NCBI GenBank assembly: GCA_036268455.1 | Contig: DATAUD010000093.1 | Span: 45,587 to 109,586, forward strand | DNA: 64,000 nt | Direction: 5' to 3' | From: DATAUD01 sp036268455 | GTDB taxonomy: Bacteria > Verrucomicrobiota > Verrucomicrobiia > Limisphaerales > Palsa-1400 | Shown: piece after piece, positions 61,677-64,000 of the stretch | Layout of the letters: each line of letters begins with the position of its first letter | How positions within the stretch are numbered: position 1 is the first letter of the stretch | Made by a program: the position numbers and the translations under genes | Notes under the pieces: model-generated | What the model was told of the DNA's origin: nothing | The model's input: only the letters and a program-made list of their open reading frames with translations | Databases searched by the model: none

Positions 61677-62450
61677 CCGGAATGGTGGCGGCGTTACGCC
61701 GCAAAGGCGACGGAAATTCATTTTCCGAAATAGCGAGCCATCTTCGCAGGAACCACGACTACTGTCCCGTTGTCGGGCGCGATTGAGATCTTCCGTCCGT
61801 GCCTTTGATACTCCCAATATCTCGCGAGCTAGGCGCTTTGCTTGGGGAAGTTGGCTAGGAGCAAAAACAGTAGATGTTGGGGCGCTGGAATCGTTGCCCA
61901 TCTGAATCAGGTATAAATTCACATCGCCGACGAGGCGGATAGTATGAGCGTTCAACAAATTTATGATCCATAGGTACCATTTTGGACATGCCGCTTCCAG
62001 TTTCGCGTGGTCTCGTTCAGGCGCAAAGGGATTCCTCGCGTGCAGAATTCTTCCACACTTATCATAAAGTGTCATAAACCGGTCTTTCGTGAGATAATCA
62101 TCAGGCTGGTCTAACCACTCCATCTTTACTCCAGGTTGATTGCTAGGCGTTTGGATAATCGGCCTGGGATAGAAGTCTGGATTTATGGCATGAATGTCCT
62201 TTAAGAGGTCCTTCACGTTCCAATATTTCTGAAGGTTCGACTGCACCTGCGAGAATGTTTCCGCGTTCGCCAATAGGGAGCCCATCGCAATCAATTCGAT
62301 GATCTTTCTGAATTGAAGATAAACGAACTCAACTCTCGCAGGTTGGGAAAACATAGCGACGCGGCCCTCCCCCACTTTTTTTGTGAGATGAGAGCGTGCC
62401 TTGATTTCAGCCATCAATGAGCAGTATCTCTGAGCGTCTTTAGATTGCAT
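61605..62450 (-). CDS. Unknown protein, C terminus replaced by element DNA
   Basis: ATG 62450 gives 281 residues without recognised domain. The N-terminal part (residues 1-215) has normal composition: MAEIKARSHLTKKVGEG, FVYLQFRKIIELIAMGSLL, KDLLKDIHAINPDFYPRP, YDKCGRILHARNPF, helical in outlook. The final 65 or so residues are Arg/Ser-rich and the last 24 are antisense of the MITE/RAYT element, so the true end was probably changed by that insertion. No signal or membrane segment. Function unknown. Confidence 0.5.
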   Translation of the reverse strand: MQSKDAQRYCSLMAEIKARSHLTKKVGEGRVAMFSQPARVEFVYLQFRKIIELIAMGSLLANAETFSQVQSNLQKYWNVKDLLKDIHAINPDFYPRPIIQTPSNQPGVKMEWLDQPDDYLTKDRFMTLYDKCGRILHARNPFAPERDHAKLEAACPKWYLWIINLLNAHTIRLVGDVNLYLIQMGNDSSAPTSTVFAPSQLPQAKRLAREILGVSKARTEDLNRARQRDSSRGSCEDGSLFRKMNFRRLCGVTPPPFREKGVKKRTQSLSSRKWLHGDPCD

Positions 62451-62491
62451 TTGGACATTTATTATCAACCGTCATTTGCGCGATCAGTATT

Positions 62492-63277
62492 TTACAGCCG
62501 ACTAACCGTTAATCCCCCGTCCACCGAAAGCACTTGCCCTGTGGAATATGGAAGCTCCCCCCGAGCCAGCACTGCCGTCGCTTTGCCCACATCCTCAACA
62601 TCTCCCCATCGTTCTTGCACCAGCAAACCTTCGGCGATTAGCTTGTCGTACTTCGCCGTTACCGCCGCTGTCATGTCCGTCTTAATGATTCCGGGGCGGA
62701 TCTCGTAAACCGGGATTCCAAATTCCCCAAGTCGCGCGGCCCAGAGTTGCGTGGCCATCGCCACACCGGCCTTGGAAATGCAATATTCCCCACGGTTCAC
62801 CGACGCCACAGTCGCGGAGACCGACGAAATATTTACGATGCAACCGCGCCAATCCGCGTCCGCCTTTTTCTGCGCGATCATCCATTGCGCGCAAAGCTGG
62901 GTGAGAAAGTAAGGGCCTTGCAGATTCACCTTCAGCACGTGCTCGAAGCTTTCCTCCGTCGCTTCCAGCAAATCCGCGCGAATGCGCGGCGCGATGCCCG
63001 CGTTGTTCACAAGGACATGCAGGGCGCCAAAATTTTTCCGCACCGCTTCCACAAGATTTTGCCTCGCGCCGGTATCACTGACATCCGCTTGAATGTAGAG
63101 CGTCTTCGCCCCAAGGCTCTCCAGCAAACCGATGGCCGGTTTTACGGCGGATTCCTCCCGAACGCCGCAGATCGCAAGGTCAAAATTCTCCCGCGCCAAT
63201 GCCTGCGCGATCCCCAAGCCAATCCCGCGGGCGCCACCCGTTACCAGCGCCACCCGTTTGTTTTTGGTGTGCGTCAT
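62492..63277 (-). CDS. Short-chain dehydrogenase/reductase (FabG-like)
   Basis: ATG 63277 gives 261 residues with the SDR nucleotide motif VALVTGGARGIG (9-20), NNAGIAPRI, catalytic Ser in NISSVSAT and Tyr/Lys in GEYCISKAG, and the C-terminal PYSTGQVLSVDGGL. It reduces or oxidises a small carbonyl or alcohol; it could act on a sugar given the context, but this is not shown. The longer start at 63376 adds 33 residues not in the family. It shares a TGATG junction with the next gene. Confidence 0.88.
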   Translation of the reverse strand: MTHTKNKRVALVTGGARGIGLGIAQALARENFDLAICGVREESAVKPAIGLLESLGAKTLYIQADVSDTGARQNLVEAVRKNFGALHVLVNNAGIAPRIRADLLEATEESFEHVLKVNLQGPYFLTQLCAQWMIAQKKADADWRGCIVNISSVSATVASVNRGEYCISKAGVAMATQLWAARLGEFGIPVYEIRPGIIKTDMTAAVTAKYDKLIAEGLLVQERWGDVEDVGKATAVLARGELPYSTGQVLSVDGGLTVSRL

Positions 63278-64000
63278 CAATTCCAATGGCACTTCCATCC
63301 ACGCGCGGCGATGTTCAATTTCTGCCCGTTCAAAGTCACCGTCACAGGGTCGCTGTTGAAATTCTCCACAACCCATCCGTTCGGGCTGAACAAATAAAGC
63401 GCCACCTGGTCCGGCGCGCTGAAACTCACGTGAAGCGCTTCCAGCAGCGGCGCGCGCAATGCGTCCAATCGATCCTGTGGTTGGACCAGCAAATAATCCA
63501 GTGGCCGCGGCATTCCGACCACCATGACATTTGTCGCCGGAAGCGTCAGGCTCGACCCAAGCAGTTGGGCCAACACTTGCGTCATCAATACAGGCCGCCC
63601 GGTTTTGATGTAATCATTGATTTCAGTGCCCGCGTTCGGATCGTCAAACGAGTGGACGGAGAAAAACGCCACCGAGGCATTTGTTGGGAACTGATGGCAC
63701 GGCACCAGCGGCAACCCGATCATCCCCAAATAATCAAAAATCCGCTGCTCGGTGCCGCCGCCGCTGTTAATCGGTTTGTAGGCGGCGATGCCAATCGGGT
63801 GCCTCGCCTGCACCTCCCGCGCCGTCGCCAGCAATTCCGGCATGTTGGCCCGAAGAATCGCCATGTCCTCATTGCCAGTCGGAGTGGGCCAGGGAATTGA
63901 ACTGGGGAAAACCGATTGCGCCGCCGGATTAAGCCCACCATAGCAAAAGAGCAAAGTCTCCCGCGCGCCCGCCAGGATGGTTTGCCGCGCCTGCTCCAAG
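63277..64000 (-). CDS. Partial unknown protein running off the right edge
   Basis: An open frame of at least 240 residues continues beyond 64000, so its start is not seen. It contains GGLNPAAQSVFPSSIPWPT, AYKPINSGGGTEQRIFDYLGMIGLPLVPCHQFPTNASVAFFS, TGRPVLMTQVLAQLL, VTVTLNGQKLNIAARGWKC. The ending looks like a beta-sandwich domain as seen in glycan-acting proteins, but no family was recognised. Coupled to the SDR gene by a TGATG overlap. Confidence 0.5.
   Translation of the reverse strand, partial: LEQARQTILAGARETLLFCYGGLNPAAQSVFPSSIPWPTPTGNEDMAILRANMPELLATAREVQARHPIGIAAYKPINSGGGTEQRIFDYLGMIGLPLVPCHQFPTNASVAFFSVHSFDDPNAGTEINDYIKTGRPVLMTQVLAQLLGSSLTLPATNVMVVGMPRPLDYLLVQPQDRLDALRAPLLEALHVSFSAPDQVALYLFSPNGWVVENFNSDPVTVTLNGQKLNIAARGWKCHWN

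Overview
This window looks like a chromosome segment of a Verrucomicrobiota bacterium, probably of the Pedosphaera/Limisphaerales kind. The assignment is inferred from gene content: a Planctomycetes/Verrucomicrobia-type DUF1501 plus DUF1549/DUF1553 cytochrome pair, a short type II pseudopilin with an FTLIELLVVIA leader, many secreted glycan-degrading proteins (GH16, GH172, GH36-like, GH79-like and PL4-like), and PQQ-type beta-propellers. No rRNA or complete tRNA is present.

Positions 1 to about 13,278 form a defence island. It begins with a Wadjet operon: the end of jetA, then jetB, jetC and jetD, joined by short overlaps. A convergent four-gene operon follows, coding for a ribbon-helix-helix protein, a GNAT-like protein, an XRE regulator and an ImmA/IrrE peptidase. 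Divergent from it is a compact CBASS operon with a cGAS/DncV-like nucleotidyltransferase, a stand-alone E2-like conjugase and an alpha/beta-hydrolase as probable effector. A 23-codon ORF precedes it and overlaps the nucleotidyltransferase start. The island ends with a primase-helicase of the TOTE type. At 13,231-13,278 lies the 3' part of a tRNA-Arg(TCG) gene including CCA, without its 5' half. This is what integration into a tRNA gene leaves behind, so the island probably entered there, and the intact tRNA should lie left of the window.

From 13.4 to 29.8 kb most genes are ordinary: a HAD phosphatase, nrdR with a conserved unknown and a HIT protein, a wrecked hicBA pair, a PilT-N-like protein, a pseudopilin, GH16, a BlaI/BlaR1-like regulator-protease pair, two lipoproteins, accA, manA, a PilZ-like protein, pilT, a FadL-type porin and a receiver-kinase hybrid.

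From 29.8 to 48.5 kb there are carbohydrate and membrane genes on the minus strand (GH172, sugar dehydrogenase, Aas-like acyltransferase/ligase, LplT-like transporter), the DUF1549/DUF1553 and DUF1501 pair, a DUF4230 protein, hemB, an FHA protein, carA and a topoisomerase IV-like parE-parC operon.

From 48.5 kb to the end the window is rich in secreted polysaccharide-acting proteins (PL4-like lyase, GH79-like, GH36-like, PQQ propeller), plus a PhyH oxygenase, a 41-residue lysine-rich protein, an EVE/PUA-like protein, a decayed RAYT transposase element with inverted ends, an SDR reductase and a partial unknown gene. The strongest candidates for something new are the CBASS operon with its alpha/beta-hydrolase and leader ORF, the RHH-GNAT-XRE-ImmA operon, and the tRNA-linked island as a whole.
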